DNA from: Bombiscardovia nodaiensis
GTDB taxonomy: Bacteria > Actinomycetota > Actinomycetes > Actinomycetales > Bifidobacteriaceae
Length of the DNA: 64,000 nt
NCBI GenBank assembly: GCA_033127725.1
Contig: AP026798.1
Coordinates: 1,426,001-1,490,000 of the forward strand
Direction of reading: 5' to 3'
Part shown: piece by piece, positions 18,483 through 26,438 of the stretch
How positions within the stretch are numbered: position 1 is the stretch's first letter
Layout: every line of letters begins with the position of its first letter
Translations under genes and position numbers: made by a program
The notes under the pieces: generated by a model
Seen by the model: only the letters and a program-made list of their open reading frames with translations
The model's database searches: none
Told to the model about the DNA's origin: nothing

Positions 18483-19999
18483 ATGAAGCAAGTTTTGGTA
18501 GCAGGCGTGGATACCTCCACCCAATCCTGCAAGGTGCGCATCACCGACGCGGCCACGGGAGCTATGGTCCGCTTTGGACAAGCGCCCCACCCGGAGGGCA
18601 CGTCCGTCGACCCAGAAGCATGGTGGCAAGCCTTCCTTCAAGCGGCCCAGCAAGCGGGCGGTTTGCGTGACGTTGCCGCCATTGCAGTGGGCGGTCAGCA
18701 GCACGGCATGGTCCTTCTCGATGCCCAGGGCCAGGTCATCCGTGACGCCCTCCTCTGGAACGACACACGATCAGCCCCCCAAGCTCAAACCCTCATCAAC
18801 CAACTGGGCAGCACCCCCGCGACCCTAGCAATGCCCGCGAAGCGCAGTTGAGCGAAGACCCCACTCAGCGCGGCCGCCAACGCTGGGTGCAGGCCGTCGG
18901 CTCATCTCCCGTCGCCTCGTTAACCATCACCAAACTGGCCTGGGTAGCCGAGCATGAACCGGCCAACGCTGAGCGTATTGCCGCCATCTGCCTGCCCCAC
19001 GACTGGCTGAGCTGGCGCATTGCTGGACACGGACCCCAGAGCTCTCAGCCCCCCGCGGGAGTAGGCCTAGATGCACTATGCACGGATCGCTCTGACGCAT
19101 CAGGCACAGGCTACTTTGACTCGACCACCAACTCCTACCGCCGCGACCTCCTGGCCCACGCTCTGCCGGCCCACATCTCGCAAGAGGCTGTGCTGCCGCG
19201 CGTCTTAGGACCTTACGAAGTTGCTGCCACAGCAGACCCTGCTATCGCTGGTGCAGACGTGCCCGGAGGTTGCATCATCGCTCCAGGTGGTGGCGATAAC
19301 GCAATGGCAGCATTAGGACTGTCCATGCAAGTAGGAGATGTCTCCATTTCACTTGGCACGTCTGGCGTCGCGGCTGCCGTGAGCCCGGTACCAGCATTCG
19401 ATATGAGTGCCGCAGTCACCGGTTTTGCCGACGCTACCGGCCACTGGCTACCCCTGGCATGCACGCTGAACGGCTCACGAATTTTAGATGCCGGCCGAGC
19501 TGCTTTAGGGGTGGACTATGACGGCCTAGCTCAACTGGCCAGTCAGTCAACGCCCGGAGCCGCTGGGGTGACACTCATCCCCTATTTCGACGGCGAGCGC
19601 ACCCCTAACCGTCCCGATGCCCACGCCCAACTCGAGGGCATGACTTTGGCCAATACCCAGCGCGAACATCTGGCCCGCGCTTTCGTCGAAGGACTATTAT
19701 GCTCTCAGCGTGACTGCTTGGAGCTGCTTAAACAACTGGGCACCGACATTAAACGCGTCCTCCTGGTGGGCGGCGGTGCCAAATCTGAGGCAGTGCGCGC
19801 TTATGCTCCAAGCATTCTGGGTATCGACATAGAATTGCCACGCATTGACGAATACGTAGCCATTGGCGCAGCCCGCCAGGCCGCATGGGCGCTCTCAGAC
19901 CGGGCAGAACCACCTTCTTGGCCAGTTGACATCGAAACCACGCTCACCGCTCCACCCACCCCCGAGGTCTACGAGCAGTACGTGCGCTGGAGGGGCTAG
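18483..19999 (+). pseudogene. xylB: Xylulokinase, frameshifted
   Basis: FGGY-family kinase that phosphorylates D-xylulose. The first frame (18483-18851) gives [11 protein letters not shown] and [11 protein letters not shown], then hits TGA. The rest continues in another frame (open to 19999) with TDRSDASGTGYFD, the GGGDNAMAALGL and SLGTSG motifs and the C-terminal LLVGGGAKSEAVR. Across the break the second frame reads [14 protein letters not shown] before the first possible restart, which is normal xylulokinase sequence, so one base is missing around 18811-18822, next to a run of five Cs. The joined protein would be about 505 residues, the usual length. It is either a real disruption or a sequencing error; all other family motifs are intact. 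Confidence 0.85.
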
Positions 20000-20030
20000 T
20001 CGGCACCTGTTCCTGCAACGCTTCAATTGC

Positions 20031-20987
20031 TTACAACGAATCGATGCCTGACCACTGTGCGAGAAACTCCCAATCAGGCAGGGCGATGCGGCCCCGGCGC
20101 GCTTGCTCAAGGAGTAATTGACCTATGGCCTGCTGGCCCGGAGCAGCACTCGCGCCGCCCAAGTGCGTGACCGAGCAGGCTGCGGCGGCGCTCGCCAGTT
20201 GCAGACGGTTCTCGAATGACCAGCCCCAGGCCGTAGCTGCCATGTAGCCGGCAGTGAATACGTCACCGGCACCGGTGGGGTCAACCGCCTGCACAGCAAG
20301 GGCCGGCAGCCGGAAGCGCTCACCGGCGCAACTCGCCACCAGGCCTTGCGAGCCGAGCGTAATAACTGCCTGGTCAACCACTTGGGTCAGGCAGTCCAGG
20401 GCAGTCTCAAGGTCTTGGCAGCTAGTGTAGTTCAGGGCCTCAGTCTCGTTGAGAATAACAATATCAACCCCTTTGAGCCGGTCCAGCAGGGCAGAGGACC
20501 ACTCCTGGCTGGGGTCCCAGCCCACACCTCCCACCAGTAGTGTGCCGCGCTTCCTCAAGTCTTGCGCCCACTGAGGCAGGTCCTGACTCAGGCCGATGTG
20601 CAAAACTTTTACCGGCTGGTCCCGCTTCCATTCGGGATTGCTCTGCTGGTCCCAGTAGGTCACAAAAGCTCGATCAAAGCCATCCGCCAAAGCTGCCGAT
20701 GTGGGCCCCTGCCAGTTGGGAATAAGAATACTGGAGGCCAAGTCTAGGTTCGGCTCCTGCTCAAGCTGGTGGCGGGTGAGCGTTGACAAAGCATCGCTGC
20801 CGAAGCGCGTGACCAGCGCCGACCGTGCGCCCAGGCGAGCTGCCGCGACAGCCCGGTTTGCCGCTCCACCAGGGGCAAGCGCGAATCCTTGAGCAAATAC
20901 TTCGGTCCCCATTTTCGGAATCTGTACGCCAGAAAAGACCAGATCGTTGAAAACAGTGCCTGCTACTACCACGTCGATTTCTTCCAT
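20031..20987 (-). CDS. PfkB-family carbohydrate kinase of unknown substrate
   Basis: Ribokinase-fold kinase, 318 residues. The N-terminal glycine pair is in APGGAANRAVAAARLG (39-54) and the catalytic motif is DPTGAGDVFTAGYMAA, with the base Asp242. AGGAGG lies 5 bases before the ATG. It is divergent from a DeoR regulator and a GH4 glycosidase. GH4 6-phospho-glycosidases need a phosphorylated substrate, and no PTS is encoded nearby, so this kinase may supply it by phosphorylating an imported disaccharide or its product. That is inference; a ribokinase, tagatose kinase or 2-keto-sugar kinase role is also open. Its promoter is TTGACT-18-TAAAGT (21081-21052). Confidence 0.8.
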   Translation of the reverse strand: MEEIDVVVAGTVFNDLVFSGVQIPKMGTEVFAQGFALAPGGAANRAVAAARLGARSALVTRFGSDALSTLTRHQLEQEPNLDLASSILIPNWQGPTSAALADGFDRAFVTYWDQQSNPEWKRDQPVKVLHIGLSQDLPQWAQDLRKRGTLLVGGVGWDPSQEWSSALLDRLKGVDIVILNETEALNYTSCQDLETALDCLTQVVDQAVITLGSQGLVASCAGERFRLPALAVQAVDPTGAGDVFTAGYMAATAWGWSFENRLQLASAAAACSVTHLGGASAAPGQQAIGQLLLEQARRGRIALPDWEFLAQWSGIDSL

Positions 20988-21051
20988 GAAACCTCCTGCC
21001 GCATCCGATCCTCGTTGAAGCGGGTGCCTACGAGTTGATGAGATATGGCAG

Positions 21052-21081
21052 ACTTTAGCATATTTGAGAATTATTAGTCAA
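21052..21081 (-). promoter_or_regulatory. Promoter of the PfkB kinase gene
   Basis: Minus strand: -35 TTGACT (21081-21076), 18-base spacer, -10 TAAAGT (21057-21052). The -35 box overlaps the first of the GTCA repeats. Confidence 0.55.
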
Positions 21082-21131
21082 ATCTCGTCATTTTAATAAG
21101 CAAAAACGTCAGAAGTTGTCATTTTCCGTCA
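21077..21131. promoter_or_regulatory. Phased GTCA repeats, probable DeoR operator
   Basis: GTCA occurs at 21077, 21087, 21108, 21118 and 21128, that is with spacings of 10, 21, 10 and 10 bases, so all copies face the same side of the helix. They overlap the -35 boxes of both divergent promoters (kinase and deoR). DeoR-family repressors often bind direct repeats; this is a good autoregulatory site. Confidence 0.6.
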
Positions 21132-21145
21132 AATGGGCCTATGAT
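21116..21145 (+). promoter_or_regulatory. Promoter of the deoR-GH4 operon
   Basis: -35 TTGTCA (21116-21121), 18-base spacer, -10 TATGAT (21140-21145). Six bases later is the ATG of deoR, so the transcript would be leaderless. Confidence 0.6.
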
Positions 21146-21151
21146 GAAAGC

Positions 21152-21931
21152 ATGCTAATTGCAAAACGACATGAGTTACTGCTCTCCACGCTCTCCAACG
21201 GCGGGCAGAGCGTTAAGGAACTGGCCGACAACCTGGATGTCAGCGAATCGACCGTGCGCCGTGACCTGGCCGAGCTCGAAAAGCAGGGTCTTTTGGAACG
21301 ACGCTACGGTGGCGCCATGCTCACGCGCGGCAGCCGCTCACGCACCACTGATTCAGGCAGGGTCGAGACTCCGCTAACCCAGTACTACGAGATGCCCGAT
21401 TACGACTTGCGCGTCAGAATCGCCAAGCAAGCCGCCGCAATGGTGCGCGAAGGCAGCGTCATCATCTTGGACATCGGCTCCACCACCCCCCTGATAGCGC
21501 GCGAATTGCGGGGCAAGTCCGTCACGATTGTTACGTCCAACTTGGCAGTGCTGGACGAAGTGCGCAACGACGACACGGTTGAGGTGGTCCTGGTGGGTGG
21601 CGTCCTGCGCCGCAACCAACAGTCGCTCGTCGGCCCGATTGCCGAGCAGGCGGTCGCCCAAATTAGCGCCGACATTATGTTCTTGAGCTGCACGGGCGTC
21701 CGGGGCGAAAGCGTGGTGGACAACATGGCTGTTGAAACCCCTATCAAGCAAGCGCTCATCGGCGCCGCGCAGACCGTCGTCCTCCTGGCCAGCGAAGCCA
21801 AATTCCCCGGCACCGGCGGCCTACAGCTGTGCCCGTTAGACGCGGTAGACACCATCATTACCACCCGTGGAACACCTGAAAGCATGATCAACAATTGCCG
21901 GAAATCCGGCAGGAAGGTAGTAACGGCATGA
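21152..21931 (+). CDS. DeoR-family transcriptional regulator
   Basis: Sugar-phosphate-responsive repressor, 259 residues. Residues 1-57 form the DeoR winged helix (QSVKELADNLDVSESTVRRD); the sensor domain follows with IVTSNLAVLDEV, VLVGGVLRRNQQSLVGP and VVLLASEAKF. The ATG at 21152 lies 6 bases after a TATGAT -10 box and has no ribosome binding site, so the message is probably leaderless; a TTG 12 codons upstream lies inside the promoter and is rejected. The stop overlaps the GH4 start (ATGA). The phased GTCA repeats just upstream suggest autoregulation and control of the divergent kinase. Confidence 0.88.
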   Translation: MLIAKRHELLLSTLSNGGQSVKELADNLDVSESTVRRDLAELEKQGLLERRYGGAMLTRGSRSRTTDSGRVETPLTQYYEMPDYDLRVRIAKQAAAMVREGSVIILDIGSTTPLIARELRGKSVTIVTSNLAVLDEVRNDDTVEVVLVGGVLRRNQQSLVGPIAEQAVAQISADIMFLSCTGVRGESVVDNMAVETPIKQALIGAAQTVVLLASEAKFPGTGGLQLCPLDAVDTIITTRGTPESMINNCRKSGRKVVTA

Positions 21932-23304
21932 AACTTGCGATTCTCGGCGGAGGCGGTTTCCGCACACCTTACGTATGGCAGGCCCTCCTGCGCGACCATG
22001 GCAACCCGCGCGTCACCCAGGTGAGCTTGTACGACGTGGACGAGTACCGCCTGCGCACTATGGAAAACATCCTCCAGCTGTTCGCAGCAGACTTTGAGGA
22101 CGCACCCCAGCTCACGGCAACCACACAGTTGGAAACGGCCCTGGAAGGCGCAGACTTCATCTTTGCCGCCATCCGCGTGGGAGGCTTGGAAGCGCGCTGC
22201 TGCGACGAGCACGTAGCTCTTGAGCAAGGTGTGCTGGGCCAGGAGACGACCGGACCGGGCGGCCTGGCCTACGCCATTCGCACTATTCCTGCCATGATGC
22301 AGATTGCTCAAAAAGTCAAGCAAATCGCCCCAAATGCGTACTTTATCAACTTTACGAACCCGGCCGGAATTATCACCGAAGCCATGCAGCAGGTCTTGGG
22401 CAACAAGGTTCTGGGCATTTGCGACACGCCGTCGGGCTTGGGCAGGCGGGTGGCCGGCGCCCTGGAGCTCGACCACACCCGCGCGCAGATGGACTACGTA
22501 GGACTCAACCACTTGGGCTGGATGCGTCACGTCATCATCGACGGGCAGGATGTACTGCCCGATTTGCTGGAGAACGACGAGCTGCTCTCCAGAATGGAAG
22601 AGGCGAAAATTTTCGGCAGCGACTGGCTGCGCGAACTCGGATCCCTGCCCAACGAATACCTGTACTACTACTACGACGACCGTGACGCCGTCCGTCGAAT
22701 CCTGGAATCGCCGCAGACCAGGGGCGACTTCCTCTTGCAGACGCAGACCAAGTTCTACCAGGCGGCCTCCTCGGCTGGCAGCAAGGCGGCGGACATGTGG
22801 TGGCATGCGGTCAACGAACGCTCTGCCAGCTATATGGCCGAAGCGCTGGGCGGCGTGCAAGGGCACCCGACCGGTCACCGGGAACTCAACCTGGATCCAG
22901 CACACCTGGGCTACGCTGGCGTGGCTCTCGGGGTGATGACCGCCATCAGCCGCAACGAGCGCAACATTATGATTCTCAACGTGCGCAACGGGCACACGGT
23001 CACCAACATGCCGGAAGATGCCGTGGTAGAGGTCCCGACCATGGTAGACAGCAATGGCGTACACCCCCTGTCCATGGCCGAGCAGCCCAACCTCCACCAG
23101 ATTGGGCTCATGCAGCAGGTCAAGGCCGTAGAGCGCCACGCAATTGCGGCGGCGATGACCGGCTCCAGTGACGAGGCCCTGAAAGCCTTCGCCTTCCACC
23201 CCCTGGTCGAATCTATCCCCATCGCCCACAAGCTGCTCGAAGGCTACACCGCCCGCATTCCCGGCGTGGCCCAAGCGCTCGATTCTCAGGGAATCCGGTT
23301 GTAA
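21928..23304 (+). CDS. GH4 family glycosidase, probable 6-phospho-beta-glucosidase
   Basis: NAD+- and metal-dependent glycosidase of family GH4, 458 residues, cytoplasmic. The nucleotide-binding start is MKLAILGGGGFRTPYV. Then come NFTNPAGIITEAM (141-153), the metal-site Cys165 in GICDTPSGLG, and the catalytic-region His195 in GLNHLGWMR. 6-phospho-beta-glucosidases of the family usually have Cys-Asn-x-Pro at this site; here it is Cys-Asp-Thr-Pro, so specificity may differ. The start overlaps the deoR stop by 4 bases and has AGGAAGG upstream. GH4 enzymes act by oxidation and elimination. No PTS gene is nearby, so the phosphate probably comes from the divergent PfkB kinase (inference). The remaining shared terminator is at 23344-23383. 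Confidence 0.85.
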   Translation: MKLAILGGGGFRTPYVWQALLRDHGNPRVTQVSLYDVDEYRLRTMENILQLFAADFEDAPQLTATTQLETALEGADFIFAAIRVGGLEARCCDEHVALEQGVLGQETTGPGGLAYAIRTIPAMMQIAQKVKQIAPNAYFINFTNPAGIITEAMQQVLGNKVLGICDTPSGLGRRVAGALELDHTRAQMDYVGLNHLGWMRHVIIDGQDVLPDLLENDELLSRMEEAKIFGSDWLRELGSLPNEYLYYYYDDRDAVRRILESPQTRGDFLLQTQTKFYQAASSAGSKAADMWWHAVNERSASYMAEALGGVQGHPTGHRELNLDPAHLGYAGVALGVMTAISRNERNIMILNVRNGHTVTNMPEDAVVEVPTMVDSNGVHPLSMAEQPNLHQIGLMQQVKAVERHAIAAAMTGSSDEALKAFAFHPLVESIPIAHKLLEGYTARIPGVAQALDSQGIRL

Positions 23305-23343
23305 AGTCAACCGCTAGGTGATTTCAAAAACCACACAAAAAGA

Positions 23344-23383
23344 AGGGCTGTCTCAGGTCGCTTGACCCGGGACAGCCCTCTTT
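23344..23383. terminator. Bidirectional terminator between GH4 and xylA
   Basis: Stem AGGGCTGTC / GACAGCCCT with an inner GGTC/GACC pairing, flanked by AAAAAG on the left and CTTT on the right. It can serve both convergent genes. Confidence 0.8.
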
Positions 23384-23515
23384 GCAATGTGAGAAGGATC
23401 GCCGATCGAACCTATACCAAGACAAGTGCAGGACTGCGCTGGCGGACATGACAGCCGCTGCACAGCCCTGCGCTTGTCTTTATCAGGAAGGAAGGTGATG
23501 AAGTAATGGGGAAAC

Positions 23516-24862
23516 TTACGCCTGGGCCAGAGCCTCAACTAGGTAGTTGTTAATCGTGGCCTTGACCGACTCCAGGTGGTCGGACTTGCAGGCGGCAATC
23601 AGCTCAGCCTGAGGCTTGTCAATCGCGTAATCTTCCAACGAAGCCAGCGAAGCCTTGCCCTCTTCCACACTCTTGCCAATGCCGGAGTCGAAGGAGGAGT
23701 AGCGCTGCTCTTGCAAGTTCTCGATGTACTTGTCCTCGTGCATCTTCGCCGCCACCAGCAGGCCCGCAGCGAAGGAGTCCATGCCCACAACGTGCGTGCG
23801 GAAGAGGTCTTCCGGCGTGAAGGAGGTGCGGCGGGGCTTGGCGTCGAAGTTCAGTCCGCCGTGGGGGCCGATGCCGCCCGCAGCCAGCACCTCCCACATC
23901 ACAGCCGTGGTCTCGTACAGGTCGGAGGGGAACTCGTCCATGTCCCAGCCGATGAGCTTGTCGCCCTGGTTAGCGTCGAGCGAGCCCAGGAATCCGGCCT
24001 CGCGGGCCACGCGAATCTCGTGCTGGTAGGTGTGCATGGCCAGGTTGGCGTGGTTGCCTTCCAGGTTGAGCTTGAAGTCCTTGTCCAGCCCGTAGGTGCG
24101 CAGGAAGTTAATGGTGGTGGCCGCGTCGTAGTCGTACTGATGCAGCGTGGGCTCCTTCGGCTTGGGCTCAATCAGGAACTGCGCATCCATGCCAATTTCG
24201 TGGGCATAGTCCACGCACATTTGGAAGAGGGCGGCAATATGGTCCTGCTCGCGCTTCATTTCGGTGTTCCACAGGCTCTCGTATCCCTCACGGCCACCCC
24301 AGAACACGTAGTTTTCCGCGCCTAGGCGCTTGCCAATTTCCAGGCTGTGCTTGAGCTGGGCTCCCGAGTACGCGTAAATGTCAGCGAAGGGCGAAGTGCC
24401 AGCGCCGGCCTCGAAGCGCTTGTTGGTAAAGAGCGAGGACGTGTTCCACAGGAGCTTGACGCCCGTGTCGTGCATGTTCTGCTCAATCTTGTCGACCACC
24501 TTGTCCAGGTTGGCGTTGGTCTCGCGCAGGGTGTCGCCCTCGGGGGCCAGGTCGCGGTCATGGAAGCAGAAGAACTCCACGCCCAGCTTTTGGAAGAGCT
24601 CGAACGCGTAGTCCACCTTGGCAAGCGCCTGGTCCATCGGGTCCGTGTACTTGTAGTAGGGACGCTGAGCCGTGGGGTCGCCGAAGGGATCCACGAGCCC
24701 CTGGTTGAAGGTGTGCCACCAGGCCACGGCGAAGCGCAGCCAGTCCTTCATCGGCTTGCCCGCGACCACCCGGTCCTTGTCGTAATAGTGGAAGGCTAGC
24801 CCCTCCTCCACGCCTTTTGCGTGACCGACATACTCGATCTTGTCAATATCCCACAGCCCCAT
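23516..24862 (-). CDS. xylA: Xylose isomerase
   Basis: Converts D-xylose to D-xylulose in the cytoplasm with divalent metal ions. The 448 residues match class II xylose isomerases. Seen are [13 protein letters not shown] with the catalytic His, [10 protein letters not shown], the metal ligand region [28 protein letters not shown] and GSLDANQGD. The ATG at 24862 has AAGGAG about 9 bases upstream; a longer frame of 22 residues is rejected. Its own strong promoter is at 24936-24965. xylB and the regulator lie 5 kb away with an unrelated kinase/GH4 module between, and no xylose transporter is near. Confidence 0.96.
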   Translation of the reverse strand: MGLWDIDKIEYVGHAKGVEEGLAFHYYDKDRVVAGKPMKDWLRFAVAWWHTFNQGLVDPFGDPTAQRPYYKYTDPMDQALAKVDYAFELFQKLGVEFFCFHDRDLAPEGDTLRETNANLDKVVDKIEQNMHDTGVKLLWNTSSLFTNKRFEAGAGTSPFADIYAYSGAQLKHSLEIGKRLGAENYVFWGGREGYESLWNTEMKREQDHIAALFQMCVDYAHEIGMDAQFLIEPKPKEPTLHQYDYDAATTINFLRTYGLDKDFKLNLEGNHANLAMHTYQHEIRVAREAGFLGSLDANQGDKLIGWDMDEFPSDLYETTAVMWEVLAAGGIGPHGGLNFDAKPRRTSFTPEDLFRTHVVGMDSFAAGLLVAAKMHEDKYIENLQEQRYSSFDSGIGKSVEEGKASLASLEDYAIDKPQAELIAACKSDHLESVKATINNYLVEALAQA

Positions 24863-24935
24863 GGGTTGCTCCTTTGCACTGATATACTGCCGTTTGCTCA
24901 CTGCGGAGAGCCCTGTGCGAACCCTCACTGACCCT

Positions 24936-24965
24936 ATAGTAAGATGATTTCACCTATTTTGTCAA
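24936..24965 (-). promoter_or_regulatory. xylA promoter
   Basis: Minus strand: perfect -35 TTGACA (24965-24960), 18-base spacer, -10 TACTAT (24941-24936). The leader would be about 67 bases. Confidence 0.75.
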
Positions 24966-25029
24966 ATGATTGAATTAAGAAGCAACGCATAGTTCTTTTA
25001 GCTCCCCCGACACACGCTCATCAAGACCT

Positions 25030-25345
25030 ACCTATTGCCACCGCTGCCCGCCGACTGCGCCTCATCAGCCTTCCGCAAGCGAGACACTGCCCCCGTTGAA
25101 ACTGCCCTCCGACCGCGCCTTTACCGACCTTCCGCCAGCAGGGCACTAATCACCACTGCAGCCGCCCGCCGACTGCGCTCTCATCAGCCTTCCGCCAGTA
25201 TGGCACTGGCCACGCCGAAACTGCATTTTGACTGCACTCTTACCAACCATCCGCCAGCGTCGCACTGCTTATCGCCGCAGCCGCTCGCCGATTGTGCCTT
25301 TACCGACCTTCTGCCAGCGCAGCATCGCGCGCCGCTGCTGCCGCT
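25030..25345. repeat. About five imperfect 59-60-bp tandem repeats at the end of cutC
   Basis: Each unit carries CCGCCAGC or a variant: CCGCAAGC at 25073, CCGCCAGC at 25132, 25192 and 25251, CTGCCAGC at 25311, spaced 59, 60, 59, 60 bases. GC-rich stretches like GCCGACTGCGC also recur once per unit. The unit nearest the gene encodes the last residues and stop codon of CutC; the others lie beyond the stop and are not coding. With the xylA upstream sequence this fills the gap between xylA and cutC. Confidence 0.85.
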
Positions 25346-26082
25346 CGCACTATATCAGCGTCTGTAACCTCGATTTGTGAGGCCTCTCCCCCGCCGCCGG
25401 GCCCACCGGACGAGCTCAATACCTTCCTGGCCGAAAGATGAACGGCATCAACTCCAGCAGCCACCGCCTGCCCAATGCCCTCGGGCTTGAGGCCGCCGCC
25501 AGCCATAATCTGAATCCGCCCATGCGTCTGCGCCGCCAACTGCCGCAAGGCCTCCAGACCTTCCCCAACGGTGGGCGCGCCGCCCGAAGTGAGCACCCGG
25601 TCGTAGCCCAGGCCAATCAGGGTCTCCAAGGCCGCCTCCCGGTCGCGGGCCGCATCAAAGGCCCGGTGGAAGGTCAGGTCGATATGCCGCCCCTGCCGCT
25701 CGCTCTCCTGCTGTGCCACGTCGGCCATCCGCTGGGCAAAATCGCGGTCTATCTGCCCGCCGCGCTCCAGAGCACCGACCACCACGCCGCTGGCCCCGGC
25801 CCGAATGGCCAGCCGAGCGTCGAGCACCTGCACCTCCTGCTCGTCCTCAGAGTAGACAAAATTGCCACCCCGGCCCCGAATCAAAACCTGCACCCCCAGC
25901 GGCAGCTCCACCTGACTGGTCAGCCGAATCAGCCCCTGGCTAGGCGTAAGCCCGCCAGTAGCCCCCAGCGCCGCGCACAACTCGATGCGGTCTGCCCCGG
26001 CTTCGCGCGCCAGACGAGCCCCAGCCCAGTCCTGCACCGCGACCTCCAGCCGCACCCTAGTACCCTGCGTATCCTGCCCCAT
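25300..26082 (-). CDS. cutC: CutC family protein
   Basis: TIM-barrel protein of the CutC family (PF03932 type), 260 residues; its role in copper homeostasis in bacteria is disputed. Typical motifs are GADRIELCAALGATGGLTPS, VLIRGRGGNFVYSEDE, LTFHRAFDAARD, RVLTSGG and IMAGGGL. The ATG at 26082 has AAGGAG 6 bases upstream; a frame 50 residues longer has no such site. The last 20 residues are alanine-rich (AAAAARDAALAEGR) and are encoded by the first unit of the tandem repeat, so the C-terminus was probably altered when the repeat formed. Confidence 0.9.
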   Translation of the reverse strand: MGQDTQGTRVRLEVAVQDWAGARLAREAGADRIELCAALGATGGLTPSQGLIRLTSQVELPLGVQVLIRGRGGNFVYSEDEQEVQVLDARLAIRAGASGVVVGALERGGQIDRDFAQRMADVAQQESERQGRHIDLTFHRAFDAARDREAALETLIGLGYDRVLTSGGAPTVGEGLEALRQLAAQTHGRIQIMAGGGLKPEGIGQAVAAGVDAVHLSARKVLSSSGGPGGGGEASQIEVTDADIVRAAAAARDAALAEGR

Positions 26083-26438
26083 ACGATCTCCTTCGACCCG
26101 ACCACTATCCATTTCCCCCCACTCTATCCCGAAAGCGCCCCGCTTCCAAGCCGCACCCAGCACTGTTCTACGCCCACAATTGAAAGTATCGAGAGACCAG
26201 AAAACCCTGATATTCCGCCGCTCAATCACCATAAATAACCCCCTTGCAGTTCGTGCAAAAGCCCGCTTTCACCACCCAAAATAGCCATAAACCCACATAA
26301 CTGCTAAGATAAATCACAGATTCGTAAATACAGGTCTCGCGCGCCTGCGGTTGGGGAACGGCAGCGCACACACTTGGCGAGACCCACCAGGATAATCACA
26401 CTCTTAGAGTGCTGTTCACTTGTAAAGGGGTATTGGCT
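26083..26438. other. Divergent gap between cutC and the first RCC1 gene with a structured leader
   Basis: No gene is seen. On the plus strand a two-level stem forms: GGTCTCGC (26333-26340) with GCGAGACC (26377-26384), enclosing GCGCCTGC (26341-26348) with GCAGCGC (26361-26367) and a loop with GGGGAA. A small hairpin CACTC/GAGTG follows (26399-26411), then the AAAGGGG ribosome binding site (26424-26430). The layout resembles a cis-regulatory RNA, but I recognise no known riboswitch class. Confidence 0.45.

Noticed and set aside
18848..19999. Second xylB frame as an independent shorter kinase gene
   Set aside because: Family sequence continues upstream of its ATG in the same frame, so it is the remainder of one frameshifted gene.
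21400..23310. 636-codon minus-strand frame opposite deoR and GH4
   Set aside because: Covers two intact genes with strong family motifs; its own translation has no recognisable domain and biased His/Gly/Val content.
25030..25345. CRISPR array at the end of cutC
   Set aside because: The 60-bp units are similar over their whole length, without unique spacers, and one is coding.
25035..25367. 110-codon plus-strand frame across the cutC repeats
   Set aside because: Open only because the 60-bp repeat unit lacks stops in that frame; no start signal.
26333..26384. Known riboswitch (cobalamin or c-di-AMP type) in the RCC1 leader
   Set aside because: The stem is convincing, but I could not match the conserved core of any riboswitch class I know.
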